This document shows positions 1 through 8,822 of a stretch of 60,313 nt of DNA, piece by piece. Position 1 is the stretch's first letter, and the number at the start of each line of letters is the position of its first letter. The notes under the pieces are model-generated. The model did not search any database, had not been told where the DNA came from, and worked only from the letters and a program-made list of their open reading frames with translations. This DNA is from a virus, in IMG/VR virus record IMGVR_UViG_3300028571_001115, positions 1-60,313 of that record; one strand, written 5' to 3'. Both the position numbers and the translations under genes were made by a program.

Positions 1-44
1 CGGCATGGAGAGCGACAGTCTCTGGTCCATTTAGGCCCACCCAG

Positions 45-746
45 TTAAGCTGCAAAAGCGGCGTCGATCTGCGCCTTCGTTGTGACAGTACCGCCTGCGA
101 TGCCAGCACTTACGGTCGCCTCCAAGTTAAACGCGTTTGAGATGTGTGACCGAGCCAAGCCGATCACCGTCAGCATTTGAGCGTTGGTCAACATTACGAA
201 CTCGCCGCGCATCTTCCATCTAGACGGGTCTGTGCGAAGGCCAGCACCGATCGCCACCATCTCAGCGATCAGCTTAGATTGACTGTCGCGGTCCGTATTG
301 ATGATCTGATCATCAAAGCTCGCGCACCCGCCCGTTTCGAGCTGCCAGCGCTTTTCGGCGGCGTATTCGATCAATATTTGAGCTGGTATTGCCAAAATTC
401 CAACCGCCCCGGCATCCCAGTCCACGGCCCACCGCTTGGGTGGCACGTCAGGGAGGGTTGTTGGTGGTGAGGTCAGATAACGCGCACCTGATGGCACGAC
501 GCCTGCAATGAGCCGTGCAATGCACTCCGCTTCCGTCTCGGCTGGAGTATCGATGACCGTCTCGACGCCGGTCTGCATTTCCTGCTGGTTCGTCGTCGGA
601 TTGCCGTCCGCGTCCGGATCTCCGGGCACGTCAACCATCCCCATGACGGGCAAATCGTGTGTCACGGCTGGGCGTGGCTCAACGGCAATTCCCGCCGTCC
701 GCACCTGACCGTTGTCGTCGTAAATGATTAGCATGCTGAGGCTCAC
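45..746 (-). CDS. Tail fibre assembly-like protein, DUF4376 domain
   Basis: About the last 110 of 233 residues match the DUF4376 pattern that I recall from phage tail-fibre assembly proteins: a Lys-Arg-Trp near residue 132, an acidic DRDSQSKL stretch, and FVMLTNAQML followed by a helix. The first 120 residues are proline-rich and variable. It lies directly downstream of the tail fibre, and the GTG start overlaps the fibre stop (GTGA); an ATG four codons in is an alternative start. The role, folding or attaching the fibre, is inferred from the family and position. It is the last gene of the minus-strand late operon. Confidence 0.7.
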   Translation of the reverse strand: MSLSMLIIYDDNGQVRTAGIAVEPRPAVTHDLPVMGMVDVPGDPDADGNPTTNQQEMQTGVETVIDTPAETEAECIARLIAGVVPSGARYLTSPPTTLPDVPPKRWAVDWDAGAVGILAIPAQILIEYAAEKRWQLETGGCASFDDQIINTDRDSQSKLIAEMVAIGAGLRTDPSRWKMRGEFVMLTNAQMLTVIGLARSHISNAFNLEATVSAGIAGGTVTTKAQIDAAFAA

Positions 747-2227
747 AAAATGAAGAATGAGAAGAAGTCATCAGCCACCGCGTGTTGGTTGTTCACCACA
801 AAAATTCGTATGGTGTTGCCAGAGCGCAGCGAGGCGTCCTCAAATGCGATTTGCGCGTTATTCGCGCTGCGAGATGCTGTGGCAAATACCTCAAAATTAG
901 TCGGCAACGTGCCAGCGATCACGATGTCATAGACACCAGCCGCAACGCGGGTGCACGATATGACGTTAGCCGAGCGGAGCAGTGCACCCGTCGAACCGTT
1001 CACGCGAGCGTGTGCGAGGATCTGGTTTGGCTGCGGGTTGCCTGGGTGATAGACCGACTGCCCATTGATCCTGTAGCCACCGTGTACGTCCCATGTGCCG
1101 GTTCGGAAATTGTAGACCCCGTGGACTGTGTTGGTATGATCTGAGAACCCGATCCCATGCCACCCGCGAAGTCGATAATTGTGCGTCGCGTAAGTCACCC
1201 CGTCGCCTGTGCCAATTTCAAACCCATTGAAACCGCCCGCAGCCGTTGAAAAATATAAAGGCCCCCACAACGTATCTCCAGACTTGTTGACCGGCGTGTA
1301 ACCAAGGACCGCCTGTTTTGTGGCGGGGTCAAAATTACTAGAGTTCCAATAGCTGGCGAGATGGTTGTCGAATACAACGTTGCCCATGTTCACAACGTCG
1401 ACAGTCACTTTTAGACGTTCGCCGGACCAGCCAATTTTAATAGCGTTGGAGAATTGACCGACCCCAGTGCCCTGCTGGACTGGGGTGTATCCAAGAGAGC
1501 TGATGATCTCGGTGGACGAAACCGCGCCTTCCCAGCGTTCCCATGAGGTGCCGTTGTAGACAGCCTTGTCGCCGACATCCCACTGATTGATGTCATTGAG
1601 GCTGGTCGATCCAGCCGTCGTGACGAGGTAGTAGAAGCCTTTTGTGCCGACGCTCGATGTCAGAGCGGGACTGTTGGTTGAGGCATTCCAGCCGCTTTGG
1701 TAGCTGAGCGCGCCAGCAGACACACCAGCCGTGAGGTCAGCCTGGACATCGGCGGCAAGGGCAGACCGGGGGATCTTGGCTGATCCGTAGGCAAGTGGGT
1801 CGATGCCTAGAGTTTTACTAAAGGCTGGGGTGGTAGCGAACAACCCGCCATTGTTGCCGGTGTAGAAAAGCTGAAAGTAACCTTGGGGGATGATCAGAAT
1901 CTGCGGAAGAGTCGATTGAATCGTGACGCTAAATGCGCCAGATGTGTCGTTGAATACAAGGTATGCTTTTGCGTTATAGGGCAGGATAATCGTCGCGTTT
2001 GATGTCAGCGCACCGGTAATGCGGACGATTGGGCTGCGGCCCTCATCAGCCACAAGGTCGTTTTTGGTAAGTGTATACGTTCCCCCGGTCGTGACGATGG
2101 CAGCTGTGGCCATAATGGCTTCTTCGAGCCGATCAAAAATGCCATGCGCGACCGTGTCCCAGGTGCCGACGTTGTCGTTGCGTCCCTGGCGGGCTGTGCG
2201 CAGGAGCGTTGAGGGGGTCGTTACCAT
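743..2227 (-). CDS. Tail fibre / receptor-binding protein
   Basis: A 494-aa protein with fibre architecture. There is a short N-terminal helical part, then a beta-rich region, and two copies of the LGYTPV motif (near residues 245 and 309) that recurs in many phage tail fibres. After these come an SGDTLWGPLYF-like collar segment and a distal receptor-binding region. It precedes the DUF4376 gene in the same operon, the usual fibre/assembly pair. It probably contacts the host surface. The distal part is not recognisable, so no receptor can be named. Confidence 0.75.
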   Translation of the reverse strand: MVTTPSTLLRTARQGRNDNVGTWDTVAHGIFDRLEEAIMATAAIVTTGGTYTLTKNDLVADEGRSPIVRITGALTSNATIILPYNAKAYLVFNDTSGAFSVTIQSTLPQILIIPQGYFQLFYTGNNGGLFATTPAFSKTLGIDPLAYGSAKIPRSALAADVQADLTAGVSAGALSYQSGWNASTNSPALTSSVGTKGFYYLVTTAGSTSLNDINQWDVGDKAVYNGTSWERWEGAVSSTEIISSLGYTPVQQGTGVGQFSNAIKIGWSGERLKVTVDVVNMGNVVFDNHLASYWNSSNFDPATKQAVLGYTPVNKSGDTLWGPLYFSTAAGGFNGFEIGTGDGVTYATHNYRLRGWHGIGFSDHTNTVHGVYNFRTGTWDVHGGYRINGQSVYHPGNPQPNQILAHARVNGSTGALLRSANVISCTRVAAGVYDIVIAGTLPTNFEVFATASRSANNAQIAFEDASLRSGNTIRIFVVNNQHAVADDFFSFFIL

Positions 2228-2228
2228 A

Positions 2229-2660
2229 TCAGATCACCTTAATGAGATGAGGGTCGCCGCTGGAGTTGCTGAGAACGAGGTCGCCGTCGATCACGTTGAC
2301 GTCGACACCGCGATCCATGATCTGGATGACCTTGTTGCCCTTGCTGGCGTTGTAGATCACGATCCCCCGGAAGGTGACGGTGCAGTTTGTGATCGTGGCT
2401 GGACCGAAATCGACGACGCCATAGCCGGTTGCCGCGTCAACTTTGGGGAAGGTTGCTTTCAGCGGAAGCGTGACGCCGCCCGCCGTGTAATTGGTCCCCG
2501 CCGCCTCTCCGTTGCCGTTGGTGTAGATAGTGGCGGTCGCTGGGTCGTAGTTGGCTGCACTCGTGACGAGCGCTGCCTTTATGGTGTCTGTCGAAAAATC
2601 ATGGACCCCAAGTAGCAGGTCGCGCTTGTAGGTTGAGGTAACGCCGCTTGAGATGGTCAT
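2229..2660 (-). CDS. Small beta-rich virion protein next to the fibre
   Basis: A 143-aa protein rich in Thr, Val, Gly and Asn, with alternating hydrophobic residues and no signal peptide or catalytic motif. The pattern KAALVTSAANYDPATATIY with the later VDFGPATI resembles small proteins encoded beside fibre or neck genes of other phages. ATG overlaps the stop of the upstream adaptor gene. A structural role (fibre base or decoration) is inferred from position only. Confidence 0.5.
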   Translation of the reverse strand: MTISSGVTSTYKRDLLLGVHDFSTDTIKAALVTSAANYDPATATIYTNGNGEAAGTNYTAGGVTLPLKATFPKVDAATGYGVVDFGPATITNCTVTFRGIVIYNASKGNKVIQIMDRGVDVNVIDGDLVLSNSSGDPHLIKVI

Positions 2661-3304
2661 GCTGATGTCCCTGGATTGAGAGTGGGCCTAGCAGCAGCAC
2701 GAACGGGCGTGTATCGCGTCCGTTCAGATCCTCGCAGCTCGTTAACCGCAGACTGCAGGATCATTTGGTAGAGTGCGGTGAACTCTTGCACTCGACCGGG
2801 TCCGACGAGGTACACCTCACAACCAATCAGGCTCGCCAGGAGCAGGAGATCAGCTGCGTTGTCGGTGATCCAATTCGTTTGGCTTGACAAGTCCAGAGCT
2901 GGGAGTTTTTTCAGCACCTCAATATCGGCCACATAGGCGCGATCCGGCACCGGCGCGATCCGGATCGCGCCCTCGTCAACCTCGGCCCAATAGCGCGGTA
3001 CGCCGGTCGCAGTGCCGTAGGTGCGGACCCAGTCTAGGTGGCGCTGCTCGATCATACGGCCCTCAGATGGCACGAAGATCGAAAAGATCTGCAACGCCCC
3101 ATTTGGCCGGTTGTACGACACTACCCCAGAGGAGATGTTTAGGCTGGTGAAGCGCCGCCAGATTGCCAAGCCGAGGTCGCGCTGCACGACGTCGAGCGCG
3201 CGGTTGATGATCTTGGGCAGGTTGGCGACGAACTCCGCATTGGTGTCGTCGACAATATCCTGCAGCTCTTCAACGAGGAGCGCGTAGTTGGTTGTGTAGG
3301 CCAT
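2657..3304 (-). CDS. Head-tail adaptor-like protein
   Basis: A 215-aa protein with an alpha-helical start (LLVEELQDIVDDTNAEF, then a helix with NRALDVVQRDLGL), a mid-section ending in AEVDEGAIRIAPVPDRAY, and helical C-terminal segments. This layout matches phage adaptor proteins that sit under the portal ring. It overlaps neighbours on both sides by stop/start overlap, within the neck/tail cluster. The call rests on pattern memory and position; no catalytic residues are expected. Confidence 0.55.
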   Translation of the reverse strand: MAYTTNYALLVEELQDIVDDTNAEFVANLPKIINRALDVVQRDLGLAIWRRFTSLNISSGVVSYNRPNGALQIFSIFVPSEGRMIEQRHLDWVRTYGTATGVPRYWAEVDEGAIRIAPVPDRAYVADIEVLKKLPALDLSSQTNWITDNAADLLLLASLIGCEVYLVGPGRVQEFTALYQMILQSAVNELRGSERTRYTPVRAAARPTLNPGTSA

Positions 3305-3918
3305 CAGGCGACCTCATCAGATTGTGTCGGGCTCACACCCCAGCCGCCACTGCCCCAGCCGCCACCGCCCCAACCATAATCGACCGTTGCATAGATCGAG
3401 GCCTTAGTGGCATTCACACTCGCTGATGGCAGAACGATACAGGATCCTGCAAGAAGTGAGGATGGATTGAATGCTGCCTCGACAGTGCCGTTGATCGAAA
3501 GTCGGGTTTGAATGTTCAAGAGTGGCCCGACCTGCACTGCGGTCACAAAGATGCTCGCCGGGATGTTGACTGTCGGGTGTACGGTGATCGGAAAGCCGAT
3601 GCAGACGCAGGCGGCGAATGGACTCGGCGCACGCTGGAGCGCGAGCCGTGACGACTGATTGCCAGACCGGCCCACGGAAGCGACGCAGTATGACAAATCG
3701 ATGCGCGCGCCCATTGCGTCGCGCTGCGGCGGTCCTGGGCGGTAGTTCATGCCGTCAGGAGGCGGGACGCGAACGAACCGCTGTGGGTGGACCGGATCGG
3801 GATCGGTCGTCAGGATTCCGCGCTCGCCGTCCTGGCGCAGGCGGCGACCCTTTTCCTTGAAGCCCGTGCGTTCGTCGAACGCAACCCCATTGCGCAATGC
3901 TCTGCCGCGACCTGCCAT
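3304..3918 (-). CDS. Hypothetical virion protein with Gly/Trp-rich tail
   Basis: A 204-aa protein of unknown function. The first 60 residues are very basic (Arg/Lys rich), the middle is beta-type, and the last 25 residues are dominated by Gly and Trp (GWGGGGWGSGGWGVS). It lies between two adaptor-like genes, so a neck or tail structural role is likely. I do not recognise the family. The low-complexity Gly-Trp tail is unusual for a connector. Confidence 0.5.
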   Translation of the reverse strand: MAGRGRALRNGVAFDERTGFKEKGRRLRQDGERGILTTDPDPVHPQRFVRVPPPDGMNYRPGPPQRDAMGARIDLSYCVASVGRSGNQSSRLALQRAPSPFAACVCIGFPITVHPTVNIPASIFVTAVQVGPLLNIQTRLSINGTVEAAFNPSSLLAGSCIVLPSASVNATKASIYATVDYGWGGGGWGSGGWGVSPTQSDEVA

Positions 3919-4697
3919 TAGTGCCTCCTCGGACGTGACCAGCCAAACGCCCTGAAGCCGACCTGCACCGGCCCGTGGTTCTCGTCCTGGAAACGGCTGC
4001 GCAGCGTCCGCATGAATTTAGCCTCCAGCGGCCCAGCAGCAGGCTGGTTCCACTTCGCGGCAAGCTGGGCCGCTAAGCCCTGGCAGTACGTCTCCCACCA
4101 GTTGCGGCGAGCATCGATTGCGTCTCCCATGCCGACCGGCATGGCGATGTCGCGAAGGCGCGTAACCTGTACCGATACGCCCGATAGACCATTCTGCGGC
4201 CACAGCACCAACACCTTCTTGCCAGCCAGTGAGGTGACGTTGCCGCCAGCCGCCTGCGAGAACGCGGCTGCTCCCCAGCCAGAGACGAGGGTGGGCTCGA
4301 ACAGCGTTAGCTCGCCGGGCAGCGACTTCGACACCCAGAATAGGCTGGGGCTGCCGAGGTGGGTCGGTCTGGCAAGTGTGAAGTAATCCTCCCGCGTGGT
4401 GCGGGCCAGCGGCAGCGGCAGGCTGTTCGGGAACAGGAGCTGGCAAGCCATGACGTCGATCGTGTCGTCAGGCAATGTCACCGCGCCGCGCCCGGTCGGC
4501 AACGGGATCACAACGGTGTCTTCGCGGTACTCAGCAGTCGCCCGGCCTCCGCCTTCGTTTTCGATGATCGTGTTCAGCAGCAGGAGCGATCTGCGGGCCG
4601 AGTTGAGGTGGCGATGGCTGATCGATGCCGGGTCGAGACCGGCGCGTTCAAACGCCTCGTCCAACAGGTCACCAAAGTCAAAACCATCCATCGCCAC
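3918..4697 (-). CDS. Neck / tail accessory factor-like protein
   Basis: A 259-aa protein. It starts with a helix (DFGDLLDEAFERAGLDP) and RRSLLLLNTIIENEG, then a beta region with VTLPDDTIDVM, and a helical end with WWETYCQGLAAQLAAKW. This order resembles P22 gp4-type tail accessory or stopper proteins, in keeping with a short-tailed virion. It follows the capsid gene, and a repressor-type operator lies 10 bp upstream of its start. Function is inferred. Confidence 0.5.
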   Translation of the reverse strand: MAMDGFDFGDLLDEAFERAGLDPASISHRHLNSARRSLLLLNTIIENEGGGRATAEYREDTVVIPLPTGRGAVTLPDDTIDVMACQLLFPNSLPLPLARTTREDYFTLARPTHLGSPSLFWVSKSLPGELTLFEPTLVSGWGAAAFSQAAGGNVTSLAGKKVLVLWPQNGLSGVSVQVTRLRDIAMPVGMGDAIDARRNWWETYCQGLAAQLAAKWNQPAAGPLEAKFMRTLRSRFQDENHGPVQVGFRAFGWSRPRRH

Positions 4698-4706
4698 GCC
4701 CTCCTT

Positions 4707-4723
4707 GTCAGCTATCGGTCGAC
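4707..4723. promoter_or_regulatory. 17-bp operator-like inverted repeat
   Basis: GTCAGCTATCGGTCGAC, a two-mismatch copy of the GTCAAC-N5-GTTGAC repeat. It lies in the 30-bp gap between the capsid gene and the next gene. On the minus strand it is followed directly by the AAGGAGG ribosome-binding site, so it is not at a -35 box. Confidence 0.5.
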
Positions 4724-4727
4724 AGGC

Positions 4728-5642
4728 TCAGATCGGCGACCCAGTCGACCCAAAAAGGCAACGTGGATCTCCAAAACTGAAGCCAAATCTTTCTGATGTC
4801 TTATACAACATATTACCAGTCCGGAAGTCCGTCTCCATGCCCTTCTTGACCGCCTTCCGCTGCCAGAACATCAGGCCAAGGTCACAGTCGGTCTTGAGAA
4901 ACCATGCGTCAGGGTCGACCATGTAGTGGCTGACCATGAAGCCGTCGGGGATGTAGTCGCCGTCCTTGATCGCGTTGATGTCGTTGTTGGCCGTGCCGAC
5001 GCGCCCCGTAGTCTTCAGGATGCGCTGCGTGGTGAACGTCTGCTGGCGTGGGATGATCAGCTTCTTCGGCTTGACCACGATCGGGCGGTTGCGGTCGTTC
5101 ACGTAGCCAGAGATCTGGATGCACGCGTCCTCCAGGGCCTCTTCGGAGATGTCAGCAGGCGTCGCCAGCGTGTTGCTGTAGACGCCGCCGGAGTAGAGCG
5201 GGTGCGTGGGCGAGCAGAGCGCCTGTTGATCGCCGCCAGTGTAGTTCGAATTGAACGCGTTGTTGAACAGCCCGGCCCCACGAACTTCCTTGGCATGCTG
5301 CAGGGCCTTGCCCAGCTCCTTGCCGTAGATTTCCGAAAGATCCGCGTAGAGATTATCGTCGATAGCCTCTTCGGTGATCGCGAACGCCAAGGCGTATGTA
5401 TAAAAGTCGACACGCGAGGTGTAGCCTTCCGCGCCCTGGTCGAACGTGATCATGCCGCCTTCGGATTTCTCCTGGGCTTCGCCCAGGCCGACGCGCAACA
5501 CCATTTCTTCATACGCACGCTTGGACGTGCGCTTCTCAGTGAACTTCGTGTATTCGGGTTCCCAGGTGTCGTAGGCCATGCCGAAGTGGGCATTAATTCC
5601 ATCTTGAAGGTCTCGCGCGAATTGCGCACGGGTCATAACCAT
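4728..5642 (-). CDS. Major capsid protein, Mu gpT-like
   Basis: A 304-aa protein resembling Mu-like major head subunits (HK97 fold). The N-terminal half carries FTEKRTSKRAYEEMVL and GAEGYTSRVDFYTYALAFAI, the middle has CSPTHPLYSGGVYSN, and the end has IPDGFMVSHYMVDPDAWFL. Length fits the family. It sits next to a probable decoration protein and downstream of scaffold and portal genes. An operator-like repeat lies 16 bp upstream of the start. It forms the shell of the head; sequence similarity by eye is good. Confidence 0.8.
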   Translation of the reverse strand: MVMTRAQFARDLQDGINAHFGMAYDTWEPEYTKFTEKRTSKRAYEEMVLRVGLGEAQEKSEGGMITFDQGAEGYTSRVDFYTYALAFAITEEAIDDNLYADLSEIYGKELGKALQHAKEVRGAGLFNNAFNSNYTGGDQQALCSPTHPLYSGGVYSNTLATPADISEEALEDACIQISGYVNDRNRPIVVKPKKLIIPRQQTFTTQRILKTTGRVGTANNDINAIKDGDYIPDGFMVSHYMVDPDAWFLKTDCDLGLMFWQRKAVKKGMETDFRTGNMLYKTSERFGFSFGDPRCLFGSTGSPI

Positions 5643-5657
5643 TTGAGTGTTCCTTGT

Positions 5658-5674
5658 GTAAGCTGTTGGTTGAC
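5658..5674. promoter_or_regulatory. Operator-like inverted repeat upstream of the capsid gene
   Basis: GTAAGCTGTTGGTTGAC, with one perfect and one degenerate half-site, immediately 5' of the capsid ribosome-binding site on the minus strand. On that strand no -10 sequence fits, so it is the within-operon class. Confidence 0.5.
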
Positions 5675-5686
5675 AGGCTGGCGCGA

Positions 5687-6334
5687 TTAGACCGCGATGG
5701 CCATCGCGGCCCCGCCACGCTCATGCTTGACCATCCGCAGCTGCACCAAGGCATACCGCCCCTCACCCGAGAGCGAGTAGCCGATAGTGTCAGCGGTGTA
5801 GGCCGGGTTCACGTTGCGCATTGGTTGCTCCAGGACCTTCTCGATCCGGAACTGGCTGGCCGTGCCGCCAGGGGTGCCGACCGTCTGGTTGGAGCGGCCA
5901 AACACCGTGTCGGGGACTGCGTCGACGAGATCGACGAAGCTGCCGATGTCGGCGCGAGTGATCGTCTGCGAGCACTGGGCTTCGATCAGGATGTTGGGGT
6001 CGTCGTGCACCTGACAGCGCAGCGAGGAGCCGGGCGGGAGAAGGACCGAGCCGGGGATCCAGACCTTGAAATACGGGATCTGGCCATTGGCCGCGAAGTT
6101 CTGGCTGCCGCCGAACTGCCCGCGCGTGGTAATCCAAGCGCCAGCAAAGAAGCCGAGGAGCGCGTCACCGGCTGCGGCCTTCGTGATGCCACCGGCACCA
6201 TCTGATTTGACGGCATCGCCGACCGCGATCGAGACAGCGGTGGCGGGGTTGAGAGCGTAGTCATTCAGCTCCTGACCGAGCGCCGACATATGGCGCGCGA
6301 TCCGGAAACCAAACGGGTAAAGAGCGTTAGCCAT
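5687..6334 (-). CDS. Capsid-associated (decoration-like) protein
   Basis: A 215-aa beta-rich protein beginning with ANALYPFGFRIARHMSA, a start I associate with proteins encoded directly upstream of gpT-type capsid genes. It contains GDAVKSDGAGG and GLFAGAWITTRGQFGGS-like segments (the latter here as LLGFFAGAWITTRG). There is no enzyme motif. Position immediately 5' of the capsid gene supports a decoration or head-stabilising role. Function is inferred. Confidence 0.55.
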   Translation of the reverse strand: MANALYPFGFRIARHMSALGQELNDYALNPATAVSIAVGDAVKSDGAGGITKAAAGDALLGFFAGAWITTRGQFGGSQNFAANGQIPYFKVWIPGSVLLPPGSSLRCQVHDDPNILIEAQCSQTITRADIGSFVDLVDAVPDTVFGRSNQTVGTPGGTASQFRIEKVLEQPMRNVNPAYTADTIGYSLSGEGRYALVQLRMVKHERGGAAMAIAV

Positions 6335-6360
6335 TTGTCTGGTCCTCTGTGTTCAGATTT

Positions 6361-6936
6361 TTATTCAACCATGGTGGGGGCACGACCCCGCAGGCTCTTC
6401 ACCTTGTCGGTGACCTCAAGGTCCCCAACGCGGTTCCGCTTCCGCTCCCTCTCACGCAGCGCATCCGTGCTTTCAGGCAGGGACGCGCCGAGCCGGTCGA
6501 CCGAGTCGCCCATAGCGTGGTAGCGCTGCAGGGCGACTTGGCGTGGCATCTCGCACAGCACCAACCCGGCGACACCGATGACGCCTTGGCCGGTGCTCAG
6601 CTTGGCCGACGCGTAGGTCTGGCGAAGCTGGCTTGGAATTGTGTTGGGGTCGCGCGGGGCCCAGCCCTCGCGCAGCTTCTTGCCCCAGGTGGTTTTGGCG
6701 TTCTTGTCGGCACTCGGGTCGGTGCCGTCGACGACCCAACGCTGGACGTAGCCGGGGCGCGGCTCAGGCGCATCCAGTGAGCTGGGGTTGATCCACCTCG
6801 CCGGGTTGGTCTCGACCCGCTGATCGACGCGGGTCGCCTCCGCGTCACGCGTCTCGTGGGTGGCGTGCCGGATAATGGTTGGGCGTGCGCGCTCGAAAAC
6901 GTCGATCTCGCCAGTGCGCTCATAAACTCGTGCCAT
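6361..6936 (-). CDS. Hypothetical virion-cluster protein
   Basis: A 191-aa, highly charged protein. Notable stretches are NPARWINPSSLDAPEPRPGY and a C-terminal Arg/Glu-rich helix. It has no signal peptide, membrane segment or known motif. It lies between the scaffold candidate and the decoration-like gene in the same orientation, so a head-assembly role is plausible. I do not recognise the family. Confidence 0.5.
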   Translation of the reverse strand: MARVYERTGEIDVFERARPTIIRHATHETRDAEATRVDQRVETNPARWINPSSLDAPEPRPGYVQRWVVDGTDPSADKNAKTTWGKKLREGWAPRDPNTIPSQLRQTYASAKLSTGQGVIGVAGLVLCEMPRQVALQRYHAMGDSVDRLGASLPESTDALRERERKRNRVGDLEVTDKVKSLRGRAPTMVE

Positions 6937-6949
6937 GTGTCAGTCCCTC

Positions 6950-7996
6950 TTAGCGCTGCATGGCGCGTTTGTTGCCTTCGATGCGGGCCTTCGCGAAGGC
7001 CTTGCGGTGGATTGGGTTCTTGGGGTCCAGGTTGGCCCGCTTCATCGCGGCCTGATCAGGGACCGTGAGCGTGTAGGTTTTGGTCCCGTTCTGCGCCTGC
7101 CGCTGAGAGACGCCCCCGCCGGACGAGGAGCGGGTCGGGGCGACTGGCCCACGTGACGCCGTGCGGTTGCCCGGCGTCTTTTTGGGGGCCTGGATGGTGC
7201 CCACCTTGAGTTTGGGGAAGGCGTTCTGCACGCGGCGCGACAGCTCGCTGTAGAATCCCGGCGTGTTGGGATCCCAGCCGTCGCGGGTCAAGACGCTCGA
7301 CTGGCTGATGACGAAGTCGTTGGCTCGCTTGTTCGTCGTCATCCAGGTCTTGTTTGAGGTAGCCCACCGCTCGGCCAATGGGTGCCGCGCCTGGATGCCG
7401 TTCCCGACCCGCTTGCCCTGTGCCTCTTGCGCCAGGATGCCGCGCGCCTTAGCCTCGCCCTCCTGCATGACTTGGCCGGGATCGGGAATGTTTCTCGCCG
7501 TATGCTCAATCTGAGACCGCAGGGTCTTGATCTCGTCGATCATGTTCTGCGCGCGGATCTCAGCGTTGACGTCGCCGTTTTCGCGGGCGTAGACCAGCTG
7601 CTGCTGGGCCTCGGACAACTTAGTGCCGACCGTCTCCAGCGCTACCTTGGCGGTATCACGTTGCTGGGAGTAGACGGCTGCGCGGGCGCGGGCCTCCGTG
7701 TATACCGCGTTCGCCTCAGCGGTGCGGGCGCGGTTCTCGGCCTCCACGACCCGCTGATTGCCGTCGTAGTCAAAGTCACCGTCGTCATCGACGACTTGCT
7801 GGCGACCTTGGCGCGCGACGGGGGCCTGGGACTCCTCATTCAGACCGTCAGGAAGCTCGTCAACCTCAAGCTGGCCCTGTCGCAGGTCTTCAAGCTGTAG
7901 CGGGCCATCATCGTCGCCAAAACTCTCCTCAAGATCGTCCTCAAGATCGACGAGCAGGTCATCATCATCAGCAATAGGAGGCATCTGCTTTTCCAC
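6950..7996 (-). CDS. Probable scaffolding protein
   Basis: A 348-aa protein with a strongly acidic N-terminus (residues 8-50 rich in Asp/Glu). It has a long predicted coiled coil (about residues 85-170, heptad-like with many Ala, Glu, Gln and Arg) and a basic C-terminal part. Acidic start, central coiled coil and basic end are typical of phage scaffolds, whose basic tail binds the capsid protein. It lies between portal and capsid genes, as expected. No sequence family is recognised, so this is inference from architecture and position. Confidence 0.55.
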   Translation of the reverse strand: MEKQMPPIADDDDLLVDLEDDLEESFGDDDGPLQLEDLRQGQLEVDELPDGLNEESQAPVARQGRQQVVDDDGDFDYDGNQRVVEAENRARTAEANAVYTEARARAAVYSQQRDTAKVALETVGTKLSEAQQQLVYARENGDVNAEIRAQNMIDEIKTLRSQIEHTARNIPDPGQVMQEGEAKARGILAQEAQGKRVGNGIQARHPLAERWATSNKTWMTTNKRANDFVISQSSVLTRDGWDPNTPGFYSELSRRVQNAFPKLKVGTIQAPKKTPGNRTASRGPVAPTRSSSGGGVSQRQAQNGTKTYTLTVPDQAAMKRANLDPKNPIHRKAFAKARIEGNKRAMQR

Positions 7997-8068
7997 TCAT
8001 AGGGGCACACCGGCCCGTTGGTTTTTTGAAGCAGCAGCAGTAGTGCCCATAGAAGCCCCGTCAGGGGA

Positions 8069-8356
8069 TCAGGCGAGCGCGATAGCGAGTGCCTCGGGGC
8101 GTGCGCCCCGGGGTGCATCATCGAGCTTGAAGCGGACCTTGACGCCCTCGACCAGCTGGCGGGGGTTGACGCCGTATTTCTTGAGTACAGAGAAGTGCAG
8201 GAACACGTCGGTACCGCTCGGCGTTTTGATGAAGCCGAAGCGCTTGTCGTCGTCGAACCACTTGATGGTGCCTTGGCGGTCCATGTCACCGATATGGACG
8301 CGCGCGACGCGGGGAGGTGGTGCCCGCCGACGGTCTTGCTGGTGCGTCATGCTCAT
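8069..8356 (-). CDS. Cold-shock domain protein
   Basis: A 95-aa protein. Residues 27-93 form a cold-shock domain: GTIKWFDDDK, then RNP1 (RFGFI, residues 39-43) and RNP2 (VFLHF, residues 51-55), the aromatic patches that bind single-stranded RNA or DNA. A 25-residue basic N-terminal extension precedes it; the ATG used has a good GAGGGGG ribosome-binding site. It probably acts as an RNA chaperone or antiterminator during infection. Finding it in the middle of the head-gene operon is unusual. Confidence 0.85.
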   Translation of the reverse strand: MSMTHQQDRRRAPPPRVARVHIGDMDRQGTIKWFDDDKRFGFIKTPSGTDVFLHFSVLKKYGVNPRQLVEGVKVRFKLDDAPRGARPEALAIALA

Positions 8357-8366
8357 GTCAGCCCCC

Positions 8367-8822
8367 TCAAAGCTCGATGCCGTTGAATTTCAAATTCTCG
8401 ACGTCCGATGGGTCAACCCTGACGTTGAGACTGTCGTCAGTAATCACCACGAAGGTGTGGCCCTTGTACTGGAACCGGCGCGGCTGCTTGCTGTCGATGA
8501 TCCAGAGGTCACCGATCTGGGGCCGCTCGTCTTCGGTGATGTCGTAGCTCTCGTAGGCCTTGCCACGGAACACGTGATTGCCGACCGCGACGATCTTATA
8601 GAGCTGGTGCGTCCAGTTCTGAACGTCGATGGTCTCGTCGGGCAGCATGATGCCGCCCCGGGATGTGCGGCGGATGCCGACCGGCATGGCCATGATCTTC
8701 CACAGTGGCACCCTGAGCTTGTGCTCCGGGACCGGCGTGTCGATATCGTGGATCAAGCCCTCGGTGTTGATGGCGCTGGCGGTGGCGAGGTGCCCGGCGG
8801 CACGGATGATCTGCTGATTCAT
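8367..8822 (-). CDS. GroES-like co-chaperonin
   Basis: Residues 38-140 of 151 follow the GroES pattern. A first strand (WKIMAMPVGI) leads to the mobile-loop-like TSRGGIML (residues 53-60), then YKIVAVG, GDLWIID and a final strand with FVVITDDSL. GroES caps the host GroEL chamber, and T4 gp31 is the known phage counterpart used for capsid folding. A 37-residue N-terminal extension is extra. No GroEL gene is present, so it would work with host GroEL. It is encoded within the head operon, overlapping the next gene by 4 bp. Confidence 0.7.
   Translation of the reverse strand: MNQQIIRAAGHLATASAINTEGLIHDIDTPVPEHKLRVPLWKIMAMPVGIRRTSRGGIMLPDETIDVQNWTHQLYKIVAVGNHVFRGKAYESYDITEDERPQIGDLWIIDSKQPRRFQYKGHTFVVITDDSLNVRVDPSDVENLKFNGIEL

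Noticed and set aside
4926-5690. A 254-codon plus-strand frame opposite the capsid gene
   Set aside because: It mirrors the capsid coding frame, with no motif or start signals.
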